Notes: a model not told the origin generated them from the sequence alone. Shown: positions 1 to 13,495, counted from the stretch's first letter. The stretch: DNA of 64,000 nucleotides from Fratercula arctica (GCA_947846985.1 CANTUZ010000011.1:29383589-29447588), one strand, 5' to 3'. Translations and numbers: made by a program.

Positions 1-104
1 CTCCACAAAGAAACCACATTTGGAGCCGAAAACCTAAGACAGCTTTAACTCCTGATAGTATTCTCTGCTTCATTATCTCTCCGTGACTTGGGATACTTTT
101 TATG

Positions 105-120
105 ACACACACACACACAC
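105..120. repeat. (AC)8 microsatellite
   Basis: Eight uninterrupted AC dinucleotides, followed by CCACAG. A simple repeat typical of vertebrate DNA. Confidence 0.9.
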
Positions 121-3100
121 CACAGACCCCCTGTGCAGAAGAAATTGGACCTAAAGTCATTCTGAGTAAGGGAACTCTGAAATCCCATAGCTACCATAGT
201 GCAGGCTTTACACTGACTTCAAGAGTGGGACAGCTTGGCAGGAAGCCCTGACCAGAGCACAGATAGTCTCCCTCTGTATCATTTGGTGCTATGACACCAA
301 GATGATTATTGTACCAAAAACTTAGAAAAAAGCTGCCACATGGCCTGATTATACACAGAGCACAAACACTTTTCCAAAAAGCCCCTGCGCAAGACCATAT
401 CTTCGTACACCCACGTCACCTTCAGTGTGATGCTCATAGCACTCATTCAGGGCACAGCAGTTCAGATGGGCAGATGAGCAGGGGTGTTTCTCTTACCACA
501 GTGTCAATACACCTGTGGCTTTAAACTAGCCACCAGACCAGCAACTGCTCTGTGCACCCTTCCCGACTTTGAGAGCATCACTCACCCAGGCACCCCTGGA
601 GTCCTGTAGCTGTAACTCATTCCAGTTCATTCTCTTTTTCCCATATTGATTCATCTCAACAGTTCTGTCTCCACAAAGTACTAAAGAAATTCTCAGTGTG
701 ATATTTCCATTTGCTTGTGTTTTTAAATGGGATCAGTTTGGCAGTTTCAAAGAGATACTTTATTTTATTGTAACCTGGAGAATACCACAGCATTTCCCCC
801 ACTCCTGATTTACATATAACAATATGGGCTTCAGTGGAAACATGAAGTTTTTAGTTTAGAGGCACTGCCACTGTCTTTAGAAGCTTCCAGAAGAATAAGA
901 TGTCACCTATTTCTTTTGGCCTTATCATTTCACAATTACAGAGCTCCAAGCTATGGTTGAAGCCACTGCAAAAGGATATCCATTTCTCCACAGAGATTTG
1001 TTTCACCGAGGCCCCCATGGCCTTCCACACCTTGAATCATCACTGATACATTGCTGAAGACCTGGACCCAAATAATAATTAGAATCACTCAAAAAAGGAC
1101 ATTCCGTCTTTAGTGAATTATGTCCTTGACTCTTTATTGCCCACTCAAATCCTTGTAATGTTGTGTTTAGACACTGCTTAGATGTCATATTGACTTTAAT
1201 AAAGAACTTCCTGAAAATTTAAAAGGCCTACATCTTTTTTCACTGTTACCATTGAAATCCTTGAAGGCCCCGCTATCAAAAGAGACTAGTTAAGGAGGAT
1301 TTTCCATTCTCCACATTACTTAGATACTTGCTCCTGTTATTTTGCCTCTCAGTAGTTTCTATAACTCTTACCTTGCTCATTTAATGCAATTAGAATTCAA
1401 CATGAGTCTCAAAAAATCAAGACAATATAATCATATCTCACTGTAACTTTTAAGCTGTCGCAGAAGCTCAGATTCTTTCCCAAATTCTTTCTTTTTCTCC
1501 AATTAACTATGATATATTTAGTGCTTATTTTCAAACATTAAATGCTTCAGTTCAAAAGTGCACTAAGCAAATAAGTAATGTGCAAGGCTTTTTAGCATCA
1601 CTCAAAGGAAATCCTAAGAACCTGTAACATGCTATTTTTCAGCAGGAAGAAAAACAGACAATTGTGGATAATTTAAATTAAACTACTTTGTAGATTTTTG
1701 AACACCACAATTCTAATTTTGTAGCCATAATTTTCACTTTATAATGTACTTTTGAGAAGCCAAAAGGAAAATTTTAAGAGTTTTGAATACATGTGGGTGT
1801 GAAAATGTTATCAAGGGAAACATGACTTTTTTACTGATTTCTAGATGATATACTCACATTTCAAAGAGATGGATTTTTTCATCATCTTGCTTTCACCAAG
1901 CAGCTGAAAGTATGAAATAAAAAGAAATGGGACAATGTAGCTCTGTGATCAAGTAAATGATGTGGAAATATGCAAGTTCATAAATGAACGTTATTATTTT
2001 GCAATTAGGCACAGAAGAAAGGCAGACATTCATCACGTTGACCACTGTGAAAATCCAATGTGACCAATGGCCTTTAATGCTGTGTGGGAAAGTGTTTGCA
2101 GTAGCTTCTAATGCCTTTTCTTTTGGATATGTTCAGAAACTTTCTGATGTAACATATTTTTATTGGCAAATGTCAGTTATGCAATCCGAAACAGTTCACA
2201 AGAAGGGGTTAGTTTCAATATATTTCCCTCCACACATTTCTGACTCACACAAAATACTGAAATTAGCAAACATCTTGTTTGCCAAGAAGTTTCATTTCCT
2301 GGTCTAATAGACTGTCAGTATGTTTAAAATGATTGAAATGAGAATCTTAAGTGATACAGCATAAGATGCTCGGTTGCTTTGGATTTTTCCATTTCCAATT
2401 TCATCCTACTTCAAAATTATTATTTCTAAAATTTTACAAACCACCGCAGACTAGGAAACCCATTTCCCACCCAGGTGCAGTATCAGGTGGTCCTGCTTCC
2501 AGCTAGATGTTCCCACAGAGAAAGATGTGTCTGCTTCTGCAATACACTTTCATTTAGAATTGGTTATGAATTGCTTAATCCTTTTTTCTCCCACATTGGA
2601 ACATGTTGGTTATTTAGCATTGGACATTCAGGTTCTTCTGGGCACTTTTTACCCATGTAGGTATACTTCAGGGCTTAGGCATCAGGGAATGGAGTTAGAT
2701 AAGAAACGTTATATTTTGCCTAGGTTTTAACAGATATGACTATAATGGACATGGACATAACTTTGATAGGAAAAGAGGAAGGGATGAACAGCAAGTAACT
2801 GTAAAAACTTTAGGTAAATTTTATAACCACTTTAACATCCCTGATAAGACTGTGCCTGTGCTATACTTGCTAATCTGCATCTCTCTTGGCAGTGTTAGCT
2901 CTGTCCTCCTGGAAACAGTCTTTTATATATTGTCTAACGCTGAAGGGACCTCTCACACTGGTAACATTTTATAATCCTTTAAGCTGCTCTCTGTGAAAAG
3001 GGGATAACTTCTAGGAAACCCCAGGAGACTGATGACTACTAGCAACTCTATAGAAGGGGAAGAAGTTCACGTAGCAGCTTTTTACCAAAACTAAACAACA

Positions 3101-4135
3101 GATATTGTAAGTGACCTGGAATTCCAGCTCGGCTTTATGAGGACAAAGCCATAGAACCACCCATGTCCTTTCTTGTGCCCACCTACAACTTTTCCTGGGA
3201 CTTTGCAATCAAAGGAAGCAGAAATGGACTTTTCCCTACTAGGGGCAAAATTGTGAAAGGTTACACTTTACAGAGCGTATTTTCTGCTCATGTTTGTTCC
3301 TTACATGCAGGCTGGAGTCATCTTTTGGTAAGGACTGAGAGTGGCATCTCACTAGATATACTCACAAGAACAGATGTTGTTTTGGGGTTGGGGGAGGGAG
3401 CAGGGAGTTTGAGACTCCGGCTAACAGATGTTAGAGCAACCCCAAGCCTGCTCTAACCAATGCCCAGGAAATGGTACCCATGCTCTCGGCCCCATAGTGA
3501 CTTTAGTGGAGGCTGAACATGGCAGTAAAGCAGCACATGGCTTACGAGTTTGCACAGAGGAAATCAGAGGAGACAGCTTGGCTGAGTCCAAATGGAGCAC
3601 GCTAGTTGCATTATTCAAATATTAATAACAGCTGCCGGAAATTTGGAAGAGCCAGCAAAGTTGAAAAATGCCCTAAGCATCTGCCCTTTTGTAACCATGT
3701 GGCCAACACATACCCTGTCTATGCCAGGAGCAGTATTCCCTTTCTGCGAGGCATTACAGTTGGCACGAATGCCTACCTGGATCACTGCTGGTACCTGGCA
3801 AGCGTTCTGCGGAGAGCAGTTGTTCTCCAGTCCCTAACCTCACCACATTCACTGAAACCCCTCCAACACTGCCAGCACACAGCCTGCGGGAAGAGGGGAA
3901 GTGGTTTATTATTCCCTCTTCTCTGAACTGAGTAACACAACGGTCTGAGGAGTTGTTACCATTTGATCGCACTCATGGCTATAGATGGAAATATACAAGC
4001 ATAAGTAAAACATTTCTGAGAATTTAGCCCCTCATTGGCTATTGGGTATGTCTCCTGCAGCTGGCTGCAATGATGAAGTTAGCTAAGAAGGGGCCATCAG
4101 CTCTGTGGATGGATTAGCCCATGACTGCCACAAAA

Positions 4136-4155
4136 AAGACATGTGTACATGTCTT
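4136..4155. repeat. 20-bp inverted repeat
   Basis: Two perfect 9-bp arms, AAGACATGT and ACATGTCTT, flank a GT spacer. It could be a dimeric transcription factor site or chance. Neither half matches the p53 decamer without mismatch. Confidence 0.6.
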
Positions 4156-7100
4156 CTTTCAGTCCAGTCAATAAATTCAAAGTACTGTTAAACTAGCTGT
4201 CTCAGGGAACAAAAATGTGCTAGTCACAAAAGCATGCATCTCACCGCATGCTAAGCACCTTAGCAGATCTGTTGCTGGGCTTGTTAAATGAACCGTATTG
4301 TTGGGAGCTGCAATGGCCTCAACACTCTATCTAGGTGGTTTAAAGCTACTTTAGATATGTTTATAAGTTCAGTATTCATGGCAATGTAGACATACTCTGA
4401 GATTACATGCTGATTACTGACAGAAGGTGAGAGAGAAGCATACATAGAAACATACTATCAGTCTAGTGTACTATGTCTATCTACCATCCATTATCATTGT
4501 ATTAACCTACTTTATTGCAGTCATGTCAACAGTTCTGAAGGAAATTCTCAATTTCAGCTACACCATAAAACTGACATCCTGCAGTCACAGAAGAGGAGAC
4601 TTCCATTGCACCAGGAAGTTTGTAAGTGAAGCATATCAGACACACAAAAAGAGGATAGAGGGAACCGTTGGACATTGGCACCTGGCATTGGGGCGCAGAA
4701 AGTGCCAGAGGCAGGAATGAATGTAGATCTCCTGAATGTCAGCCATAAAATCATTCTTCCTATCAGTTCCTCACCTGTGAACACTGCATGCTGGGTTAAC
4801 GACCCTACATATTAGAATACAGAAGCAGACTCAGAACTGAAAGCTCATGGATGATCTTCTTTCATTTATATTTCTTTTCTTGATGCATAATTATAAGTGT
4901 GTCCATATGCATTCATCACGTGTACCACAACTTCTGTTGAATGACTAGGATTTTTCAAAGAGAAAGCAGTACAGCAAGGAACTTTTCCACTTAAAAGTAT
5001 TCTGCTCCAATGAATCATAGCTGTAATTTCAAAGCTATTATTTATCGTATTAACAATATTTTTCCAGAAGAATATTTCATTTAGTGATTTGGAATGTAAG
5101 GACAATTGTGGGGAATAAATAGCCATGCAAGCCATAAGACTGAAAATCCACAAAGATTTCAGAACATATGAAAAGAAATGTATTTTAAAAAATCCTGGAC
5201 ATGCAAAATAAAAGATTCAGATTAAATTCTTATAGCTGTAGGGCTTTTGCTTGCTATTCATGAGAGCTATGGAATTCACTTCTACTTGACATCAGAAACT
5301 CAGATTCAGTGAATTCATTTAAGAAAAAAATGAAATCTTATCTTTTTAGGTTGGCTTTTCCAGCCTTAAATGCAGCTCAGTTTTAAAGCTCCTAGATATT
5401 ATTTCATGTAAAGCTATTTGAGATCCTTTGTATTTTCTGCACTATATACATTTAGTTTTGTTGTATTTAGTTCATGTGCATTATAAAATACAAAGGAAAA
5501 CAGTTGAAAGGTGACAAACTGGGTAATGGGAAAGGCAAACCAGTCATTTGCTAATGCAAAAGGATAAATACAACAAAATGGAGGGAGACCTCTAAATCAT
5601 GTTCTTGAGTTTGAAGAAATATTTAGTGAATGAATACACCACGGGGATTTCTACATCTCTGTCTTTAGGTGTCATGAATAGCTGTGTGAGTATGGGGACC
5701 AATTCCAAATTGTCTCCTCCACCATACCCTCACTTCTACCTGCCCACACCACAGCACTTCCCAATGTTCCTTTTTCTTCTGCCTTAAATGTTAAATATCC
5801 ACCTATTCTCTCTTCGTGCTCAGTACACACCACCTGCTTATGGACTACTGCACAAGCAGCCTGCCAAGCAGGCAGAACAAATGGGCCTGCTCCAGAGCCC
5901 TAGTAAGATAGGGAATACACGTGTGTCCACGTAGCCAGCAAGTCAGGAGGACAGAAGAGCAAATACCTTTGCTCAGTTGCCAAAAGACTAAACCCTAATG
6001 TATAGCTTTGTCATACTGAACGAAAATCAACTTATTGTCAACAGAGGCAAATTTCAACCTAGGAACCTTTCCTGAAGTTTCAGTAAGTCCTTCATAAACC
6101 CATAGGCAACCAGTCCCCTTTTGCTTTTTTTAAAGGTGAATTTTGTTGAATCACAAACTACTACTTTAAATGTTATGATCGAGTATTGACTTCCCTAATA
6201 TTTAGCACTGCACAAATACACGACCCTGACAAGATTTATTATGTTTACTCTTGGAAAAAGTCTGAAAGTGAATAAGGACAAAAAAGGGAGAAATCTGTTC
6301 CTAATTTGACTCCGGTTATTGCATACTTTAAATATCAAAGGTGCTTTCAGTAAAATCTGTTATAAGAACTCAGACATTCTTGTTTACTCCGAGTGTCAAG
6401 GCCTTCTGTCATTCCTTCTTACATTTACCCTCTCAGCCCTTCAGGAGATACAGCTAAGTATTTCTGCACAACTAATTGACAAAGGGTCTGGTTCAACTTC
6501 TGTCTTTAGTTCACTAATGAGAGTGGCTGCTGCTGCCCAAAGTCTATGGTCACTCATTTGCTGTTTACCCCTCACTCCAGCTCCACATACACTATCACGC
6601 TGTAGTGCAAACCCAACTACAGAGCTCAGTTCAGAGTGTCCCTCCGGTGTGTTTGTCAGGAGCACAGAGCAAGCAGCAAACTAAAAGACTGATGCACCTA
6701 CTTGTCTGCGGTAACAAGGATTTGTGCTGTCAAACTCATCATGTGTGCTAACTGTTTGAATGAGCAGAACTCATTTTCTGAGGAAAAATGGGATTTCAAC
6801 TAAATATTTTTCAGATTTCCGGGAGAAATTTTCCTTACTAAAAACAGTTTAGCCCCAATCTGACAGAGGCAGGCTGAAACAAGAGTGTCGTTTGTCGTGC
6901 CTTCACCATTTTTCTCCACGGGCAAAAGGACTGAGGAGGGCATGTTTGCCAGCAGACATACATGCATCACTGACTGCTGGGGTGCAGAAAGAAGGACCAG
7001 GTTCAGCCTCCTGCTATCCATTATGTTCCCAGGATCAGCTCTCTATATCACACCTTTACCATCAATGAGTAAGCAGACATGCACCATGCAGAGCAGCCAG

Positions 7101-8084
7101 AACAACCTGCTGAAGGCTTGTTTGCTCACATTGCCCGTTTCCCCTTCTCCTAATTTCAGGGAAAACTGCTGCAGAAGAAAAAAACAAATTAGATGAGCTA
7201 TTTTCATGATGCTGTGCCCTGTTAATTAAAGATTCCTGAACACTAAATGGTACCTACACCCCTCTGTGACGTACAGCATGGTCCAGGTGCATGCTCTTAT
7301 GTCAGCTATATATATAATAGGTAGCATGCAATGTGACATCAGACAGATAATTGCCCTTTCACTAAAATAAGAAGTGATAATAGCTTCTGACAAGTTATTT
7401 ACATTATAATCCATGTTTTCTCTTTTGTAAAAACATTTCCTCTGCGTCTGCATTTACAACAGTCCATCAGTTCCTGTCAGTTCCCTTTAAGGGTGCAGGA
7501 CTACTCAACAAGCTGCTCTGACACTAAGAAATAACAGCACTGGGAGTCTTAAATTGTAAAAAAGGCATGTTTTCTACATAAAGACTCTGAACTTGTGGAA
7601 ATGAAGTCTGAAAATGATAGTGGCACTAGTAATAATCAAAAAGCGAAAGCCTTTGCTAGGATAAATAGACACTGTTCCAGTTATTTTATTTTAATCAGCC
7701 TACTCTAGCAAGGAATTTGGCTTATAATTTGTATTTTAAAAACCCAACATCTTCTGATATTTATAATTGATTTTGGTACAGAATTATCAAAGTAATGCAG
7801 AACAAAAATTGAACAACTTCCTTAAAAAACATTAGCAGAGCTATATTATATCATGAATATGAAAAAAAGCACAGCATGCAGGCAGCAGAAAATGAAAGGC
7901 AGTTGGGTACAGCAAGAAGAGAGATCAAGGTGCAAAAATATCAATTCAAATATTGTAAACATGACTTAAATATTCATCAACTTGTTCTTCTGTATTTTAC
8001 AGTTCATTCATCTGTGACTTAAGTGTCACATGATAGCAGGCATGGACTGAATTAGGAAACCCATCTTTTCCGGCTTTAGACTCA

Positions 8085-8205
8085 GCTCAGTATTTCCTCT
8101 TTCCCTGGGTTTCTCAAGCTATGCAATAGAAATAATGATAATTATCTTCCATTTTAAGATGCTTTGAGGTCTGCGACGAAAAAGTACTCTGTCAGAGCTT
8201 AGATA
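8085..8205 (+). repeat. Ancient L3/SINE-like 3' tail (amniote relic)
   Basis: The run TTTCTCAAGCTATGCAATAG, followed by AATAATGATAATTATC and then GATGCTTTGAGGTCTGCGAC, follows the order of the old amniote L3/SINE tail. In that tail a pyrimidine-rich 'TTTCTCATCTGT' block and a T/A-rich block precede 'GCTTTGAGATCCTCGGATGAAA'. The match is from memory and diverged, so the family name is tentative. A profile search against an avian repeat library would settle it. Confidence 0.5.
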
Positions 8206-9339
8206 AGGTGACGTTGCAGGCAAGTTTCTCCTTATTTGACTCCTTTTTTCTTTATACAGGCACAGTGTCAATCTATGTCAGGTGCCCTTTTGAAACTCAT
8301 GTTTCTTTTAATGAACCCAGGTCTCTTTAAGGTCTATGTCCTTTCATTCAGTCCCTCTGTGAGTACCCCTCGCACAGGTGACCACCGGGCATGTTCCTAT
8401 GCAGTCGTGTTATCCCTGGCTGCCATTCAACTGATCAGACTCTTCACACACTTGGCTTGAGGGCAAGCCTCACATTTTGATCTGTGATAATGACCTGAGT
8501 TGTGCCATCAGACAGGGAAATGTATTTGGTTTGTGATTCAGATTTTGTTTTAGAGTAGCTGAAAGACAGACACCACCAGGGCTGGAAACGGACTGTTTTT
8601 AGAGCAATCCTATTCTGACAATATACTCTTTTTAAGCCAGGTAAACATCCTTCGGATTTTCTGGAGTCTGTGTACAGCCTTCCCGCATTTGCATGGGTCT
8701 GAAACATAGTAAAATTCATTCCCATTGGCACGCTCCAGTCTAGACCACCTTCTGTTCTTGGCACACATAATAACTATTTTCACTGCATCCTTGTCAGCTT
8801 TTTCGTTCAGGAAATGCATTCTATTTTCCATTAAGTCCTTTTTGCATAAAGTAATTCTTACATCAAGTAGTCTGCCAGGCTTGCTTTATCCTTGGCTGAC
8901 CTTTGCTAGGTTAGTCTGGCTAATGCCTTGCCTCTCAGTTCCATTACTCACAGTCTTGTGCTATTCTTATTGAGGGCAGCGCTTTCCAGGAAGCACAGAT
9001 ATAGCACTACACGCAGCCACTTCACTCAACTAATATCATGAAGAGATCTATGCAGTGCCAAAATCTTCAGGTTTGATCTTAATATGAAGCTGCTTGCATA
9101 TTTCCATCCAGGTGCAGTTTTTAAGTCAGATTCTTGGCTCCCTCTGTGGATGGGAACAGCAGAATCCAGTGCCTGGGCACAGGTCTATGGCAGAGTGAGG
9201 ACCTGCACACCTCACTATGCCAAAATGCCTTAATTCGCACAGGGTTGTGAAGGCTCTATGGCAGTATTCAGTACAAGAAAAGTCATCTGAATCCAATCAT
9301 TCAGAAGTACATGCCAAATTAAAAAGCTCTGTTGTTCTG

Positions 9340-9344
9340 ATGAA
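9340..9344. repeat. Target-site duplication, left copy (ATGAA)
   Basis: ATGAA directly precedes the LTR and is repeated exactly at 9,871-9,875. This fixes both ends of the insertion. Confidence 0.85.
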
Positions 9345-9566
9345 TGTCCTGGTTTCAGCTGGGAAAGTATTTATTTTCCTTCTACTGGCTGTTGTGTCTT
9401 GGATTTAGTATGAGAATAATGCTGATAACACATATTGTTTTAGTTATTGCTAGGTAAACTTTATATTAAGTCAAGGATTTTTTCAGACTCTCATAGAAGC
9501 AGAGAGGGAGGACGGACAGGGCAAGCTGACCAAAGGAATATTCCATACCATATATGTCATGCTCAG

Positions 9567-9574
9567 TATATAAA
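9567..9574 (+). promoter_or_regulatory. TATA box of the solo LTR
   Basis: TATATAAA lies about 220 bp into the LTR, followed by a G-rich segment (AGGAGGGTTGGCCAGGG). This is the expected U3 core promoter position. Whether it still drives transcription is unknown. Confidence 0.7.
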
Positions 9575-9723
9575 GGAGGGTTGGCCAGGGGGCAAGGATC
9601 CGCGATCGCTGCTTGGGACAGGCTGGGCAACCGATCATCAGGTGGTGAGAGCAATTTGTTGCATCACTTTGTTTTGTATATTCTTTTACCATTATTATTT
9701 TTTTCCTCTTTCATTACTGTTCT

Positions 9724-9729
9724 ATTAAA
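9724..9729 (+). terminator. Polyadenylation signal ATTAAA of the solo LTR
   Basis: ATTAAA is followed about 20 bp later by a CA dinucleotide and a T-rich tract, the usual arrangement at an LTR R/U5 boundary. Confidence 0.65.
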
Positions 9730-9870
9730 CTGTCTTTATCTCAACCCATAAGGGTTTTTTTCCCTTCCTTTTGTCCCTCTTCTCCCTACCCTCCTCAGAG
9801 GCGGGGTGGGGGGAAGGAGAGATCAAGGGGCTGTGTGGTCCTAGTTGCTGGCTGGGGTTAAACCATGACA

Positions 9871-9875
9871 ATGAA
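9871..9875. repeat. Target-site duplication, right copy (ATGAA)
   Basis: Exact copy of the 5 bp at 9,340-9,344, directly after the terminal CA of the LTR. Confidence 0.85.
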
Positions 9876-12800
9876 TTAACTGGAATCCTCATTGCTCCAA
9901 ATGAAGACCACACAGATTTTTGCTTTCTGCCCAGAAGCAGCAGTAGGTTCATAGCACTGTAAATCTAAAAGATCTTTTTGTCTAGCACCTTGTGTCACTT
10001 AGCCTTGTGAATTTTACCCACGTACAGCCCATTACTATAACTATGATGAAGGGTTAATGTCTCAGGCTAGCAATAGGCTAGGCACTTCCAGGGCACGCGT
10101 ATTGCTTTGATATAAAAACAATACAAACACATCTAAAAGAATGTAAATTATATCGCTGCTGAAAATTCAAAAAGCAAAGTGATGATTCCTTGTCTTTGAT
10201 CTGCCTTGTTGTGTATTACTATATTTCTGAACTGACAGAAAAGATGTTCATTTCAAGGCACCAAAACGTCTGAACTATTTAGGAACTGTCACCTTGAATC
10301 AATTCTGGTTTCATATACTGCATCTTCACAGGCATTATTTCTTCCAAATCAATTCCATCTATAAACTAATTGTTTGAAAGCCATGACTTCATTCCCATGT
10401 TAAGGGAATATCTGTGGCAGTCCCAATTAAAACAAAAATATTTACAGTAGTGTACACAACTCACACAATGGTATTGACAACAGCAAAATTTTCCAAATGC
10501 AGATCTTCACTTTTGCACATACACAAAGCAGCTTTGTAAAGGCTGAAGGGCCTACGTTAGAAAAAGTACCTACTTCAACAAGAGAATGAGACATCATTTA
10601 TAATTCATGTAAGTATATTGAAGTTTTCCACTGCCATCAGAGAAAGATGGTTTCAAATCTATGGAGTGCAATAACCCAATATTCTGTGTAGCAATTTCTA
10701 TATATCTCACATAGATTTTACTCAGGAGATCATTTCTATACTGAGGTCTTCACATCTACAATATGATACATTCAAAACCATCACTTTCTCTGCATATCTA
10801 TCAGCGTTAATTTGTCAGTTTGTACCCCATGTTATTTTCATAAATGCTTTAGGGACAAGAATTTTTTTAACAGATAGAAGACAGAGTTAAATGTAATCTG
10901 AGAGTAATAAGAAGCAAGAGGAATAGTTACCTCAATATTCCAACTATTTTTTTTTCCTATACAATATAAAAACCAAAGCGAAATGAATGATAGCTCTGGT
11001 CAGTTCCCCCTGCGTTGATGGGGCGATGCAAAACTGCTGCATATAGTTCAGCTATTTCCTGCAACCACGCAATTTAAAAGCCCAAGTGAGCTGCTGTGCT
11101 AAAGGAAGTTCATTACAGCTCAACCACAAACAGTTCAGTTCTTCCCAAAGACGGACTTAGATTGTATTTGCCGGTCTGAGAAATTTGCACTGTGACTGCC
11201 TGCAAGGCATCTAACCTATCCAAGGCATCTTTGGAGCACAAAAGCAGTTCCATTTTTAGCTCCTTCTCTTAATTCTCACAAGCATGTAGTCTCTTAAACA
11301 ATCCTGTGAAATTTTAGGACTTATGTTAAATGATCGTGTCTAATGTATAAAATCCAGTTTTACACTTTGGTAAAAACTGCCAGAGAACTTAATTTCTAAT
11401 AAAATCTTCCTCCATCTCTGCAGCTGGTGACAGTATGTAGCACACAGCAGAAAAGGCTAGAGACTGTATAATGCGTCACAAACGGCTTTATTGGCTGTCA
11501 TATACTTAAAACGGCTTTGTTCTGCACTTGATTAATTTGTGAAGCAGTTTATTTCAGATATTGAAGCTTCTTGTTCTGCATGATTATTAAAACTAAACAG
11601 AAGCAAGTACCCATTATTACCTAAAAATAATGAATGCAGAAGAGGCAGACACTTGGGACCCAAGGAGGTGACGTTAATGTTCAACATCTCGAAAACAGCA
11701 GCATATCAAATTATTGATGCAAAGCATTTGATGACTGTCTTTAAGAGGCAGGGACATAGGCTGTCTAGACATGATCAGATACCAAAGTCTACGAGTTTTG
11801 CAATCTGATCATTTTGTTTCCCTTTTACTAAGGTAAAGAGGCGCCTGTCAGTATTTGACAGGCTGCAGACACAATTATTATAACAACAATAAGAATAACT
11901 GCTCTCTGTAGTACTATTATCCTCTGAATAACTTTGTTGGAGGAACTCTGTTTCAGTTTGTTTACTTGTTTGTTTGGTGGTTTGGTTGGGTTTTATCTCT
12001 GATGGAGGGCAATGTCTGTATATTCTGTGACCCTTTGTTACAGCTCCCATTAGACAGGGATTTAGATGCAGATCCCAAATTGATCTTGAACCACAGTGGA
12101 GAGACTAAGTGGCAACATCTGTAGAAGCTGAATTGGAATATATTCCAGATCAGGCAAGTTGATCTTTTTTGAATTGGACTTAGTGGATAAAATCAGATTT
12201 AACCCTTTGCATGCATTAGAAAATTTCTATAAGCTTCTCATCTCATGATTGTTTAACAGGCTGCAGGCAAAATGATTATAACAATAATGGCTCTTTTTAG
12301 CAGCAGCCTATGATAATAGATTTTCAAGTGGTACACTATATATTTAACATATGCCAACAGCAATTTTAGGAATTGCTGTGTGCATGTTTTATAATTCTAA
12401 TTCAATATATCTGTCAATGTTGGTTTTTTCCCCCAGACTTTACGATTGTGCTTTTGTCAACAGAAAGTGGCAATATTTTCCTCTAAAGGAAAATTCAGGG
12501 TCAAATGAAAGTTGAGATAGATAGAAAGCACGTGGTAGCAGAAACTATGATAAGGGAATTTGGTTTAGTCTTTTCTTTGTACCAGATTGTGTGGGCAGTC
12601 CCTGCTAAGCTATACGTAAGAACAAATTCCCAACTCAGTATTAGTGTTTGATTTGATTTAGACAATGATGCTGATGTCATTTGGGTGAATACCTATGAGA
12701 AAAATAGGATGAGACAGATACTTAATGGGAGATTAAGTGATTCAACGTGAAATGTCACAATTGTAGTTTAAAGAATTAGAATGTGTTCTGATTCCTGAAA

Positions 12801-13319
12801 CTGGAATTGTCAAAATCATACTCTATAATTTTAGCTTATATTGGCATCTCCAAGCTTTCAAATGTCTCTTAAGTAATAACATCATAGGATGCTGCGTTAT
12901 GACATTTAAGCCTCTGGGTTAGAATACCAAGTCTGCATCAGCTCATGCTGTCTCATACCCTGATGTTAAGTCACATGCAGAGATTTTCAAAAAGGCTTTA
13001 AAACCAGACTGTGCCCAACTGCTATTTATCATCATTAGGAACTGTATTTCTAACTCTCACCTCTATGAAGGCTGATCATCATACCAGTGAATTAATTTCC
13101 ATATCACAAAAATAATACTATTCCCTGTTATCAAGAGGACTTTAGACAACTGGTCAGTAACCATTCTTCATAGCAGCCAGTGCAAACTTCTAGCAGAAAA
13201 TCAGAAAACTAATAGCAATAGGCTTGTCATAGCTCACCTATAAAAAGTGTTTCCCATTTCTTGGCTTCAGAAGACTTTGGGGGTTAACAAGAGAGTTTCT
13301 GCTTTGCTTTGCAAAATCA

Positions 13320-13495
13320 GTACCCTGTTGTGCTGAGCATTAGATGCACACACAGTAGGAAAAAGTTCTTGTCCTTACAAAGTTAACTACATAGATCAGA
13401 AAACATTTTATTGTCCCATTTCAGAGCAAGGAAATCAAGGCCATTGTCTGAAAACTGCAGCAGAACCAGAAAGTAAATCCACATCTCCTAAATGT
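13320..13495 (+). repeat. Ancient MIR-like SINE relic
   Basis: The order of blocks follows the amniote MIR-type consensus. First comes a CACACAGTAGGAAAAAG / TTCTTGTCCTTACAAAG stretch (consensus-like 'agtccctgccccaaagagcttac'). Then comes ATTTTATTGTCCCATTTCAG (consensus 'attattatccccattttacag'), then AAGGAAATCAAGG, then GCAGCAGAACCAGAAAGTAA before CACATCTCCT. Diverged but collinear, plus orientation. Family naming is from memory. Confidence 0.6.

Larger units (their letters stand above)
1..9339. other. AT-rich intergenic DNA without recognisable genes
   Basis: No open frame exceeds about 121 codons here. None has recognisable domains, a CpG-rich start or a convincing chain of exons. The stretch contains an (AC)8 microsatellite at its left end, a 20-bp inverted repeat (4,136-4,155) and an ancient L3/SINE-like tail near 8.1 kb. 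A short stretch near 4,700-4,760 faintly resembles the 3' part of an ancient MIR-like SINE but is too degraded to call. Otherwise it looks like ordinary unique intergenic or intronic sequence. An untranslated exon or lncRNA cannot be excluded by eye. Confidence 0.55.
9345..9870 (+). mobile_element. Solo LTR of an avian ERVL-like endogenous retrovirus
   Basis: The element begins TGTCCTGGTTTCAGCTGGGA-like and ends GGGGTTAAACCATGACA, so it has the TG...CA termini of an LTR. It is flanked by a perfect 5-bp direct repeat, ATGAA (9,340-9,344 and 9,871-9,875). A 5-bp target duplication is usual for ERVL-type (class III) elements. Inside are a TATA box (9,567) and an ATTAAA polyadenylation signal (9,724), which place the U3 and R regions in plus orientation. 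No internal retroviral sequence adjoins it, so this is a solo LTR left by recombination between two LTRs. It carries no viral gene. The short frames in it are chance. Sequence and length agree with an LTR type I recall from many bird genomes; the exact family name is not certain. Confidence 0.9.

Noticed and set aside
9447..9751. Overlapping frames of 62-93 codons near 9.5 kb as small genes
   Set aside because: They lie wholly within the solo LTR and cross its TATA box and polyadenylation signal. They are not coding.
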